From positions 132,501,032 to 132,565,031 of the forward strand of contig CM073591.1 of NCBI GenBank assembly GCA_037074705.1: a stretch of DNA of 64,000 bases, read 5' to 3'. The notes beneath the pieces are model-generated. The model made no database searches, had not been told where the DNA came from, and saw only the letters and a program-made list of their open reading frames with translations. Numbering within the stretch: the stretch's first letter is position 1; each line of letters begins with the position of its first letter. Source of the stretch: Zhengitettix transpicula. Taxonomy: Eukaryota; Arthropoda; Insecta; Orthoptera; Tetrigidae. This document shows, piece by piece, positions 12,311-22,115 of the stretch. The position numbers were made by a program, and so were the translations under genes.

Positions 12311-14098
12311 ATAATATTATAAACGTTGAGTTTTCTTATCCATTATGAATCAACAAAATTGTAATGGGATGGTTACCTCAATTATTGATCTACATGTAAT
12401 TATGAAGTATATCGGATATTGTGATCGTCAAAAGAAAAAAACTATTCTAGACAAGATCTTTGTTCATTTTTTAATACATAGCATATTAAGTGAGACAACA
12501 GGTTCTTTAATTATATATCTCTGATAGGATTTATTGACATATTAATATCCTTGTTTAAACTGTTTCGAGTTAACTAATTGTGTACAATATATTCATATAT
12601 ATATATATATACATTTATACATTCAGATCAGTTCTGTAATTAATTTGTTATTGCCATTAGACGTGGTGTTCGCTATATAGAGTAGATTGATCATCTGAGT
12701 CCTAGTAATTCAGTCAGTAAAATTCTGGAAATGATTGTATAGTACGTTTTATATTAATAGTTAATAGACGTCAATCATATAGTAGAAATACTTTACCAAG
12801 TTTTGTAATACACACTAATTCTCTGTCGAAGGCCCATCTGTCTTGTTCGCTAACTTAAACTGATATCTGTAGACAAGTTTGTGGAAAATCTCACTGCTTG
12901 CCGCGACAGCCCATAGTAACTAGATAGTGACGTCTGGACGATTATCTCACTTCACGTGCTGAATCTTATACCGGTCGAGCAAAGCGGCCAATCCTGATGC
13001 CCCAGACGAGCTTTGTTTTCCTTGCATTCCATCAAATCCTCTGCGATCAGTCTGACCTACGCTATTCGTGCCATTAAATAAACAAGCAGGGGTTGGATTT
13101 TACAATGCAGTCACACTTCTACAGTTGTTATGATCGTTCACCTAAGACAATTATAATCTTTTTACTTGTGAACGTGAACGTCGAAATATTTACTAAAATT
13201 CCTGTCGAATATTTTAATTATATTTTGGTAACAGGATATTAATCTGTCAACCATTTTTCAAGTTATTTCCCGTGGACCCCAATCGATAGTGTTATTACGG
13301 TCATTTTTCTCAAAATAGTCTAAAGTTGTGACGTCTCCTGTCGTTACTCGCGAACGATGAAGATCTGTAAATTTGTCAGGCCAATCCCATAATACAGTTT
13401 CTATGCTAAGGTAAGAATAGTTACAGCTAGGTAGCTATAAATAAGATGAAAATGTAGGGTTTATCACAGCAACAAGTGTAAAATTCCAAACTCCATCAAT
13501 ACACAACGGTAGACTTGTATAATTTCCCAAAATATTCGATCCCATCAAACCAATCAAGGTCAACAAGTTCTAGAACAGCGGGTTTATAACTTGAAATCAC
13601 TTCCAAGTGGTCTCAAATTTATGTACTAGACATTGATAAAAATGTTATCGTTCATTAAGAGCAGTATACGCAGACGTGATAAAGCTGTTGTGCTATATGC
13701 ACATAACACAACAGAATGTGAATGTTGTCAATCTTAATTAATTTTCAATATTATTCCCTAACGAAATATCGGAACACAACGTTCCAGTATTTTTATTCCA
13801 GACACCTCAAATACGATTTAAGTCACGATCTTCACTTCCACTTTCCAACTTAAAAAATTGACGATTGCCAGATAAAATGAAATTCGTAGTTTGGGAAATG
13901 ACTTTTGATTCACATAAGGTTTTCCAGATAATGATAATACTTTGTTCTGGGAGTTTTCTTATTCTATCATGAGAAATCTGATGTTTCCTCATAAATTATG
14001 CAACTGTACTTTGGGGACAGGAAATAAAAGTTATAGAATAAAGCAATATATTTGTGTTATTTCATCAGCTGATTGGATTTACGCACATTCAAGTGTGA
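12311..14098. other. Non-coding DNA, nothing recognised
   Basis: A short (AT)n run lies at 12594-12612. A GC-richer patch (12840-13100) ending in an AATAAA-type signal near 13076 has no open frame or repeat relationship that I can see. The 61-codon minus-strand frame at 13807-13992 has no domain. Confidence 0.4.
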
Positions 14099-14205
14099 AC
14101 TTGAGGCCTCATGGTTGAGTCAGTTGCTTAGAAAACCGAAGGTCCTGGGATCGAATGCCAGTGGGCGAACCGATAATACCAATCCACTTTGACCAATTGA
14201 AGGAT
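14099..14205 (+). mobile_element. tRNA-derived SINE head
   Basis: GGTTGAGTCAGTTGCTTAG (A-box-like) is followed about 25 bases later by GGTCCTGGGATCGAATGCC (B-box-like), the internal RNA polymerase III promoter layout of tRNA-derived SINEs. It lies immediately beside, and opposite in direction to, the SINE tail at 14208-14480. It cannot fold into a full tRNA, so I do not call a tRNA gene. Confidence 0.45.
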
Positions 14206-14207
14206 CG

Positions 14208-14480
14208 TTTTTTTTAGGGTAACAGGCTACATGAGGGTAATCCACATGGTGGCAACTCCCCTTTAATAGCATGGGAAGGGATCTGAAAGGGGGATGCGAA
14301 TAGGTAGAGGAAGGTAGCCAAAGGGTTAACTAGGGCCCCTGGGCTATGGTTTAAGGATCCTACCCGGCAATTCGCCTAAAAGTGATGCAGGGAAAACCCT
14401 AGAAAAACCTGCATCAGGTAGGTCGGGCATTTGGTACTTGTCTCACGCCCTTCCGATGGCGGGAGAGGGGTTACCCATTC
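14208..14480 (-). mobile_element. SINE-like retroposon, 3' part
   Basis: On the minus strand this is the 3' ~270 bp of the ~550-bp retroposon seen complete at 49526-50054 and 57685-58237, ending in an A-run (T-run at 14208-14215). Landmarks shared with the others on the plus strand are GTAACAGGCTACATGAGGG, GGCAACTCCCCTTT, GGTTAACTAGGGC and CGATGGCGGGAG. It is truncated at its 5' end near 14480. Confidence 0.75.
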
Positions 14481-14779
14481 AAAATATTTTATCAGAGGCT
14501 TTACAATAATCAACTAGTACATTCTTCAACCTTAAATATATTAATGTTCCACCGAATAATTCAAATTTGGTCTCGTAAAAGCACGGAAAACTCTGCAAAT
14601 CGTACTTTCGTATTTAATATCGGAACTGTTAATTATACATTTATTATCGTATGATGTTGTCATTTAATTATTTCCTCTACAATGGTCTCTACTTATCTAT
14701 TACATCTGCGGCACCTACTTTTAATAATTCTACAGATCCAACTAAATTTATGGAATATAAATAAAAATACGCACTTGAG
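14481..14779. other. AT-rich non-coding DNA
   Basis: No feature recognised in this ~300-bp spacer. Confidence 0.45.
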
Positions 14780-15110
14780 TAAGAAAAATATCTCGGTTAT
14801 TAACAAAAAATAATTTTACGACGTTTCGTCCAGTTTTATAAAATCTTCAGGCTGGAAAGTTTTTAATTATTTGGCATATAATTAATGCATAAAATTTGCC
14901 GCCTTGCCTGCTGTAAGGCCTAATACTTATTTAATTATGTTATTATAAATGTCTGATATTGTTTCAGTGTTACGCATTAATTATATACAAATTCATTAAA
15001 AACTGTCCAACCTGAACTGATCCTAAAAGTGGACGAAACGTCGTAAAATTAATTGTTGTTAATAAACATTATAAATTTGTGGCTCAAGGCCGTATATTTA
15101 TTCATTCATA
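14780..15110. repeat. Palindromic repeat with hammerhead-like arms
   Basis: The left arm on the minus strand reads CTGAAGA ... TGGACGAAACGTCGTAAA (14814-14850). The right arm on the plus strand reads CTGAACT ... GTGGACGAAACGTCGTAAA (15012-15047). Both keep GAAAC-GTC intact, while the CTGANGA core is intact only in the left arm. The outer arms carry the GGCCGT and TTTATTCAT blocks shared with 12050-12310 and 36780-38945. The sequence AAACTGTCCAACCTGAA is shared with the right arm at 12200. Confidence 0.6.
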
Positions 15111-15243
15111 TTATTATAAATGTCAGATATTTTTTCTATTATTTCAAAATTGAACAAGTCAATATTATTGTTTGTTTCTAAAATCAGTTTAATGATGATT
15201 AAATGTCTGTAATGTGATTATTTAATAATAAAAATGTATAATG
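15111..15243. other. AT-rich spacer
   Basis: A short AT-rich spacer between two repeat copies. Nothing recognised. Confidence 0.4.
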
Positions 15244-15395
15244 CAGCTAATTAACAGACTAAAATAAAGTTTTAAGTTCAATACCACAAAACGTGTGTGG
15301 AATCCTTGTTGCTGTCGTCAGTTGATCCAAAATCGTAAGAGTTGTAATAACTACGCACAAAGCAGGTGACGACCTCAAAAGTCTAATATGTACTT
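15244..15395 (-). repeat. Penelope-type terminal repeat fragment
   Basis: A single copy of the dispersed repeat: ACAGACTAAAATAAAG, ATACCACAAAACG, GGAATCCTTGTTGC, GTCGTCAG, then CCAAAATCGTAAGAG. The last block is also found at 40550. On the minus strand CTGACGA precedes a GATTCC-type segment, but the GAAAC box has decayed to CACAC. Confidence 0.5.
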
Positions 15396-17743
15396 CTGCA
15401 TTTATAACATATGCAACTTCATTACTAATTACTCATTACCGTCTGAGAGTGACTTACAATTCACATCACATTATAATATTTTCTTATCTGCGAAGTTTTA
15501 TTTGCATTGAAGTATTAGTGCATTGCGTCGACAGACATCTTTGCACTCTTACTCTTTCCTGGGAAGATTTAGCATTGTTTCCCTTTCATTGTAACTAATA
15601 CAATAACTTTTCAGATTCGTGAAAATGTTATTTTCTAAGCTAAGACGATATTTTCTGTGCTGACGTGTGAGTGGCGTTAAAACAGTAAATCTTCACCGAT
15701 TGTAATTTAATTCAAAAACGTTTAATGAATCCCATAAACAATTACATTTTTGTATTGTAGTGTACCACGTTAGTTTTAAAAATGTAAAACTATCAAATGT
15801 GATTGTTTGGTTAACTGTTATATAATGAAAACCAATTTTTTTGTGGTGTTAAATAGATACGGATCAAGTGGATACTTGAAATGATTTAATATTTATTTTG
15901 TGGCGTAACTTTCACTTAAAACTAAATTTGTTTCTTACTATAAGTTCATTGACTTTTCTCTGGTTCACAGCAATCAAATCCATCTGTCAGAAATTTTTGT
16001 CGTTGTATTCTTTACGCGATATCTAACAATAAGCGGACGACCATACAGAGGAATGTTATTGGTCCACCAGGCGAAGAACATCTCGGTTCATGGACATCTG
16101 AGAATGAACTTCAGCCTCGCTAGTAAATAAAATGACTACAGCGGTCGAAATATGGAATCAGATCTATTCTTAGAGCGCAGTAGGTAAGTTTTAATTAACG
16201 TCAAGACAGTTTTATAGCCAGTTCGAAACTTGCCTCGGATGCGAAATTAGATCTGTTGATTTATAATGCTGAGTTGTGAGTAACCGATGGAATATCATTA
16301 ATTAATCTGATTTTAGTATTACTCTTCCTCGTAATTGCAAATTATTCCATGTTTATGAATGTATTTGTATTGAGATAAAATGCACATTAGAAGACGAAAT
16401 TATTCAGCATCTGCGTTAGTTTAATTGTAAAATTTCCGCTTATTCTATTTTAAAATGCCGCATTAAGTAGTAATGATTACCTTAATGCTAGAAATAATGT
16501 TTTCTGTTTCCCTACTGTTAATGAAATAAAAAACAGAATGTTCCTCTATGAGCACCTGAGTATTTAAAGAAACATTACCGTTACTTGTTCACAATATCAG
16601 AATAGCATTTCTTTAAACGAAGCGTAACCATTTCATGATTTCGGTGGTAGAATTTAGAAGTTATGAATCGTTATTGGATTGATTTGCGCGACAGAATCAT
16701 ATTCTGACACCAACAATTACTAGCTTTGCTTCGAATAGTTAAAACTAAAGAGAACAAGATTAACGTGCACAAACTTAAGGTTAACGTTATAATAATTTTT
16801 CATAAGTAGTGAACCATATCAGTACAATGGTAAAGTAAGGACACAGCCGATTTCACGGAATCAAACTAGATGCAACATTAGGTCGAGAACGATACGGCGG
16901 GTGAACGACAGTCTGGAATATTAAGAAGTGTTGCGCATGTAAACATAGTTCACCAGCCTCATGTTACGTACCATTTCAATATGAGTTTCGCAAGCCTGCA
17001 ACACACAAGAGTTCTCTACTACATAGAAATCGTGCGTTGCGGTTTAGACACACGATATGAAGCACTTCATGAAACGGAATATGCAGAATTTCTTAAGTAG
17101 GGGAGAAAATAAAAGGTCTATAATGCTGTATTACGATCCACAATAATTAATTTTATCAACTCGTAGACATAATTTATATTACTGCAATTTCTTCCATCAT
17201 AAATACCGTTATTGTTAATAGTCTGCGAGATGAGAAATCGACATACGGGATGGAGAATCCTGAGGACGAATGATGAGCTGAAAAGCTTTGCACCAATATA
17301 GTGATTCTAACGTAACCCTTTCATACATTTTATTGTATAAACGCATGTTATATGAATGAAGAGGTATAATCCGGAAGTATCGAGCCATATGTCACTAAAT
17401 TGAAAAGAAAGTAGTCTCGTCGACCACCAGGATATCCTACTTATAAATATATTGTGACATGCAAAGAGGTGTTTGATACCAAGAACGTCGTCGAACCGAA
17501 GCGTTATACGAATGTGAATACTATATTCAAGGCAGTGAAACACTATTGGTAACTGACATTCACATTTTATGACCAATGCAGTTGTCACTTAACTCCACAA
17601 CGGGACTGCAATATCATTTGTCTTCGATTAAATGGAAATGTACGAGTTGGTCATCTCTTAGCACTTCTTCGGGCAAGCCAGCTTCTGTATTAAGATAAAT
17701 GCTAAAAATGCACGTTGAGACAGAGGAGGGGGAGTGTACTCAC
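15396..17743. other. Presumed first intron of the Vein-like gene
   Basis: The interval begins, on the minus strand, with the GT donor at 17743. It holds no recognised repeat. The 93-codon minus-strand frame at 17307-17588 has no domain and no acceptor-flanked exon look. Assigning it as intron is inference from the donor. Confidence 0.5.
17738..17743 (-). promoter_or_regulatory. 5' splice donor GTGAGT
   Basis: On the minus strand the exon reads ...CTGTGTG and then GTGAGTAC, a perfect match to the metazoan donor consensus. This fixes the exon end at 17744 and shows that the last 28 codons of the open frame are not coding. Confidence 0.85.
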
Positions 17744-18440
17744 CACACAGCTCCTCCTTGACGGGTTGCAGATTGTTAGTGGTCCGGAGCACGGGGTCGC
17801 CGTGAGCCTTGTACACGTGTCCGTCCCTGTCCGCGAAGACGATGAGCTTGACGTTGAGACGGCAGTGGATGCCCAGCTCCAGCCTGATCTGCTCCGAGCG
17901 TTTGACGTCGCCCTTGAGCACGTCCTGCACCTGCAGCGTCACGTTGTACGGCCCCTTGGGCGGGCGTCTGCTGCGGGTCACCAGCTTGGCTTCGAACACG
18001 GCGTCCGCGAGGCGGGCGCGCGCCCTCAGGTCGGCCTCCTCCGGCGCCCGCGCCTTGCAGCCGCCCCTCGCCGCGGCCGCGTGCGCCGCCCCCAGCGCCG
18101 CCGCGAGGAAGAGCACAAGCGGCAGCAGCCTCACGGCCATGACGCGCGCGGCCGGCCCCGGCGTAGCAGCCGCATAGACTGTTTCATGGGCTCGAAGCTA
18201 TCACTCGCGACGCGTCCGCCCGGCCACTGTCAGCGGTGTGCCTGTGCCGAGCCTCGCCAGCTCCCGCTGCGCTTCTGTGAGAGGGGGACCGCTACGCCGC
18301 GCCGCGTCGGGGTGGGGGAACACGGGGAACACAGGGAATCAATCGCTGCCGCAGCCGCCGCCGCCGCTCGCTGTTTTTGCCCTCGCGAATGATGGCTTCT
18401 TCTGCTGGTAACGCACGCCTCCGACGCTTACTCGCCCCTA
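17740..18440. promoter_or_regulatory. CpG-rich island over exon 1 and upstream
   Basis: GC content rises sharply from the AT-rich surroundings to well over 60 percent, with very frequent CpG (for example 18000-18120 and 18140-18380). It covers the signal-peptide exon and about 300 bp upstream on the minus strand, the expected place of the 5' UTR and core promoter. An initiator-like CCATCATTC lies near 18387-18395 on the minus strand, with no TATA box at the right distance. The long plus-strand frames here (17715-18392, 17809-18177) are antisense shadows of the GC-rich exon. Confidence 0.6.
17744..18140 (-). CDS. vn: First coding exon of a secreted Vein-like protein
   Basis: The exon starts at ATG 18138-18140 (context GCGTCATGG) and ends at 17744, before a consensus donor G|GTGAGT (complement 17738-17743). 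The coding length is 397 bases, that is 132 codons plus one base, giving a phase-1 junction; the open frame past the donor is intron. Residues 1 to about 24 form a signal peptide: MAVR, then a hydrophobic Leu/Ala core ending near AHAAAA. Residues 28-132 look like one compact domain with cysteines at 28, 93 and 132, an N-glycosylation site (NVT, 66-68) and the runs VFEAKLVTRS, VQDVLKGD and GDPVLRT. That layout resembles the region before the Ig domain in insect Vein, a secreted neuregulin-like EGFR ligand. Ig and EGF exons would be needed to prove it and were not found. The assignment is from memory of the family; an unrelated netrin-like or NtA-like secreted protein is possible. Codon use is extremely GC-rich compared with the window. 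Confidence 0.6.
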
Positions 18441-18828
18441 CCTACATTATACGCGTATACCTTACGTACCACATTTCTCTCACTAACACGGCTTGTTACA
18501 AAAACGTTAACGGGAATTTCCTTGTAAAACATCACTTTCTTACTTTCACTTCAAAGTCCCACAACCACCTTCGAAGAAGATACCCTGGGGTTGCATACAA
18601 AGATTTAACGACTTTCCCCACTTTTTGTTGCTAATGTTGAACACGGTCAATCTTATTAAATGTGGGTAATTGAAACATCCCACAACCACGTCAATGTTAT
18701 GTCATTTACAATCTTGCATTTAATAGTAGATATTGCTTATATCAGTTTTCAACAAGAGGGTAACACATGAGATAAAAGCGACAGGTAAAATACGAAGATC
18801 GGTTAGATTTGTTTTTGAGAAGTGAAAA

Positions 18829-18908
18829 TTGAGAATAGGGTAACAGATGAGATGTAAGACGAAGATCTTCTACTTGTCTCTTACATCTCATCTGTTCCTC
18901 TACTCCCA
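18829..18908. repeat. Strong inverted repeat (hairpin)
   Basis: TAACAGATGAGATGTAAGAC (18841-18860) faces its near-exact complement GTCTCTTACATCTCATCTGT (18876-18895) across a 15-bp centre. Pairing continues outward with mismatches to about 18829 and 18908. A related segment (GGGTAACACATGAGAT) precedes it at 18759-18775. It could be a degenerate small MITE upstream of the gene. Confidence 0.8.
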
Positions 18909-18941
18909 ACTCCTCTTATAAAAAAAACCCAGATCGAAGCA

Positions 18942-19298
18942 ATGGATAACACGACAACACCCACTGATGATGATAAAACGGTACCAGGAATTTCAACTTC
19001 CAAATTGCTTTCTATAATTACGGACGATTTCTAAAATGATTTCTCATTGAGTGACTGTGAATCTATTGTTCTCATTGCGTTTGCTATTTCACTCAAGGAG
19101 TCAAAAAGAGAAGAAAAGCTATGGGTCAAAAGTTTGTTGCGAAAACGTTCCAGTCATGGACATGACGAACTCATTGAAGTCCTGAATGGTGACAACTATT
19201 TCAGAATTTAGTTACGTTTGGTTTCACGACTTAAGTGTTAAGGGACATTGAGCAATATATCCCTTACACAGACAATAATGTATTCAGTGGTTCAATAA
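18942..19298 (+). pseudogene. PIF/Harbinger transposase N-terminal remnant
   Basis: A single reading frame of 119 codons runs from ATG 18942 with in-frame stops after about residues 30, 91 and 99. It encodes an acidic N-terminus followed by EEKLWVKSLLRKRSSHGHDE and, after a stop, a SNISLTQTIM-type segment. The W-V-x-x-L-x-x-R-x-x-HG pattern, then a F-x-x-x-L-R-L stretch and then I-S-x-x-x-T-x-M, is the typical start of PIF/Harbinger DDE transposases. The catalytic DDE part is absent; the remnant stops where the palindromic repeat at 19320 begins. Because of the stops it was not open enough to look like a gene. A 56-bp piece of it (19057-19112) recurs exactly at 20244-20299. Confidence 0.65.
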
Positions 19299-19390
19299 AA
19301 ATATAATATTTTTAATATAAATAATCAAAATAGCAGCCTTTTTAGTCAGAAAAAATTAATGTTCTATTTAAAACATAATAAAAATTTAAT

Positions 19391-19430
19391 TACGACGTTT
19401 CGTCCCTAATAGGACATCTTCAGATGTGTA
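19391..19430 (-). ncRNA. Hammerhead-ribozyme-like motif, left arm
   Basis: Read on the minus strand: CTGAAGA (19418-19424), one extra base, a GTCC / GGGAC stem, GAAAC (19398-19402), then GTC (19395-19397). Stem I is weak (a G.U and one A-U pair). The core order and all invariant GAAAC/GTC bases are present, but the extra base after the CTGANGA box departs from the textbook core. Confidence 0.4.
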
Positions 19431-19517
19431 GATGTTACATTTAATTATACTTTAATATAAACAAATGAGTTGACAAAATTAATAACGTGCGGTTTGCCTA
19501 CACGTTTGAATGTAACA

Positions 19518-19570
19518 CTTATACACCTGAAGAGGTCCCAATCAGGGACGAAACGTCGTGTTTAATATTT
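19518..19570 (+). ncRNA. Hammerhead-ribozyme-like motif, right arm
   Basis: This is the best motif in the window. Stem I strand ACAC is at 19523-19526, CTGAAGA at 19527-19533, and an extra G at 19534. Stem II is GTCCC (19535-19539) with GGGAC (19545-19549) around the loop AATCA. GAAAC follows at 19550-19554 and GTC at 19555-19557, with predicted cleavage after 19557, then GTGT (19558-19561) pairing with ACAC. Further stem I pairs (TTA with TAA) continue outward. Stem III would be only AC/GT, as in the minimal type I hammerheads reported from Penelope-like elements, which usually need dimers. The single inserted base between CTGAAGA and stem II is shared by most copies here. Confidence 0.5.
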
Positions 19571-19640
19571 TATTATGTTTTAAATTGAATATTTAATTTT
19601 TTATGACTGAAATGTTGCTCTTTTTACTATTTAATTTAAA

Positions 19641-20243
19641 TATGAAGTCAGTTTGCTACAATTATTTTATATATATATTTAGTTCAGCATTATTGTTAGA
19701 ATATATTCCTGTCCGTGTAAGTGGACAGATGTGTTTTCCTGTCAACTAGATATGCATTTCAGGGGTGAGGTCACACGACAGGGGACAGATCCGGTGAATA
19801 GGGGAAGAATCTCTTACTGATAAAACCCAATGCGTTACCAGTCCATACGTAAGGGTTACAAATATCATTAATATGTTGTCGTTCCTTGATTATTTCATTC
19901 ACCAAATTTCCATGGAGATGGTCTTCGTAAACGTTTGTGGTGTTCACGACAGACTTCGAAACGCTAAAACAATCAAAACGTTCTTGATTGGTTTAAGGAT
20001 TTCTCAGCCCTTGTGTGGGATTAAACTATTATTTTCTTATGTTTTTTCCAAAAATTAGATGCATAATATTTGCCTCTTAATAGCACTCTTATCTCGCGTC
20101 AAACAAAATGATGTGTCAAAAAAACAACTATCAATGCAGTATAATCTGCAGCACCACTTACCGAAAACCGGAAACAAGGGAATGAGAAAAAAACAATAAT
20201 CGAAAATTTAGAAGCTTCATTTTCCCACAATTATTTTTAAAGA
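19641..20243. other. Non-coding DNA between PIF fragments
   Basis: Nothing recognised. The 61-codon plus-strand frame at 19873-20058 has no domain. Confidence 0.4.
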
Positions 20244-20299
20244 GTGAATCTATTGTTCTCATTGCGTTTGCTATTTCACTCAAGGAGTCAAAAAGAGAA
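20244..20299 (+). repeat. Exact 56-bp copy of PIF transposase fragment
   Basis: Identical, base for base, to 19057-19112 inside the PIF/Harbinger remnant, and in the same orientation 1187 bp downstream. Sequence on both sides differs at once. Such identity stands out against the decay elsewhere in the remnant. Confidence 0.85.
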
Positions 20300-21851
20300 A
20301 GACAAGCAATTGTATAATGATCCTTTCTGGAACACAGCGCGGTGAATCAGGATCTGACCAGAAGTTAAAATTTGTATACTTTTGACGGGGTACGGAATCT
20401 ATAAAATATGACCCCCACTAAAAATTCCTCAGTTACAGTACGAATCTTGCTACCAACTTCGCTTCCTACTAATATGAACTTCTATAGTACTCTATTCAGT
20501 TGCGAAAAGCCAAGACGGCCAGTTAATTTAAATGAAAGCTCAGAATTTTCCTTCCCATAAAATGACGACAGTTTTCATTATTGAATAATTCTTCCACTTT
20601 TGTACGATATTTCATCGAATTTGTTCCTCGCTCATGCTCATGTTCGTATGAGACCCGGTAAGCAACCATTCTATGTGGAATATCCTATACAACTGATGAA
20701 AGAAATAAAGTTGATATAACAGGAATAGGCTTTATATAGTGTTGAATTGAGTTATTCACATTTCATTTTGTACTCCCTTGTCCGCAAAAGAAAAAAAAGA
20801 AAATAAAATGTAGAGGGAAGAAAGGAAAAATTATTCTAGCGTCTCGAAAAGTAGAAAAAAAATCAAGAGGGTTCAAACACTCAGTTTGAAAGAGACAGAA
20901 AGATTAAAAGCAAAAATTTCTGAATATTACATTTTCCAGTGCAAGAAAATCTATCGTGAAGCACGAATTCAGATGAAAGTGGAACGTGAAAAAGTTTTTG
21001 AAATATAAATTAGAATAAAATATTTATCTATCAAAGAACTTTGTATTTAGGAACACAGTTTGAGGAACAGTCGGTAACCTCAGTATTTCTTTTCTTTTTA
21101 TATTTTGAAATTTAAGGCGAGTATCGAAATAAACGAAGAGCATAAGCTGATTGTCCAAGGTGGCATTTCTTTCTTTAGAAGATAGAGAATTTTTGGAAAA
21201 ATTGATACTAGAAAGTACATTGTTGAAATATAATTAATAAAATAGACTTTGTGCATGTTTGTGGAGTATTTACGAATCTTTTATAATACCGGAATTATTT
21301 ATTTTCTCTTTTTAGGATACCTATAGATTTTTTTCTCTCTTGTAAGTATTTTTTAAATTGTTTTATGTTACTGGAAGGAATTTTGGTGTCACTTAGGCTG
21401 CCGGTATTATCAGTTTAAGGTTTCATATTGTGAATTTATTAAGAGAAAGACACATTCAGCCATTTTTTGGATGAAAAACTTTTTCCCCAGTAGATACTAC
21501 GTTACAAATATTGAAATATCAAATATCAAGCAAAAGTATGTATTCATTTTTACTAAATTGTCATTTAAAATTACATAATTTATTAAAAATTTCGAAGTGT
21601 TACTAGTTATAAATTAATAGTAATCATTTGTTGTATCATCTTAAGTTAATTATCGCTGCTGTTAATATTTTTCATTCATTAACAACCGGCTAAAAGCTTA
21701 CATTTTCATGTCACCACGATTTGTGCTTCACAGAAACTTTTCGTTAATATAGAATAATAACGTTATATGTCCTTGTAGAATTCGATTAATCTATTCTTTT
21801 CATATATGAACAATGAGTGTAGACTATTAAGAAACAACAGCCATCTATCGT
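20300..21851. other. Non-coding DNA, nothing recognised
   Basis: About 1.5 kb with A-rich stretches (20780-20880). No frame, domain or repeat relationship recognised. Confidence 0.45.
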
Positions 21852-22092
21852 CAGAAAAAAATATTTAATAGAAATTACAGAACGATAAGTCGCTAATTTT
21901 CGACCTCTTCCGGTATGACGTTTTACGAAATTTTGATAGTCAGGTTCGCTGTTCTCTGCTGACTGCTGTGGCCGAAAAAATAACTCAAACTGTATGGCGG
22001 AGAAGTACCCAAACTATCAAAATTTTGTAAAAGTCTTACTTGAAGAGGTTGGGAATTAGCGACGAAACAATTAAATATCTCTTTCTGACGTT
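21852..22092. mobile_element. Foldback MITE with ~90-bp inverted arms
   Basis: GTCAGAAAAAAATATTTAAT at the left end pairs with TTAAATATCTCTTTCTGAC at the right. The arms continue through GCTAATTTTCGACCTCTTCC against GGTTGGGAATTAGCG and AAATTTTGATAG against CTATCAAAATTTT. The central ~75 bp is unique. Terminal GTCAGA... repeats and the absence of coding sequence fit a non-autonomous DNA transposon. No clean target duplication was found. Confidence 0.65.
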
Positions 22093-22115
22093 AAAATACT
22101 TTTGTTTATTTATAA

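Larger units (their letters stand above)
19320..19640. repeat. Palindromic repeat, best hammerhead-like arms
   Basis: A long imperfect palindrome with ~85-bp arms, starting AGTCAGAAAAAATTAATG on the left and ending TTAATTTTTTATGACTGA on the right, with a ~90-bp centre. Each arm has a hammerhead-like motif pointing outward (19391-19430 minus, 19518-19570 plus). The arms differ enough to be old. It inserted between the two PIF/Harbinger fragments. The right flank matches the 5340-5710 copy. Confidence 0.7.

Noticed and set aside
14099..14205. Possible tRNA gene
   Set aside because: Box spacing fits, but the acceptor stem and T arm do not pair. It is better explained as a SINE head.
17715..18392. 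225-codon plus-strand frame, and another at 17809-18177
   Set aside because: Both lie antisense to the GC-rich Vein-like exon. GC-rich DNA lacks stops, and neither has a signal, domain or splice support.
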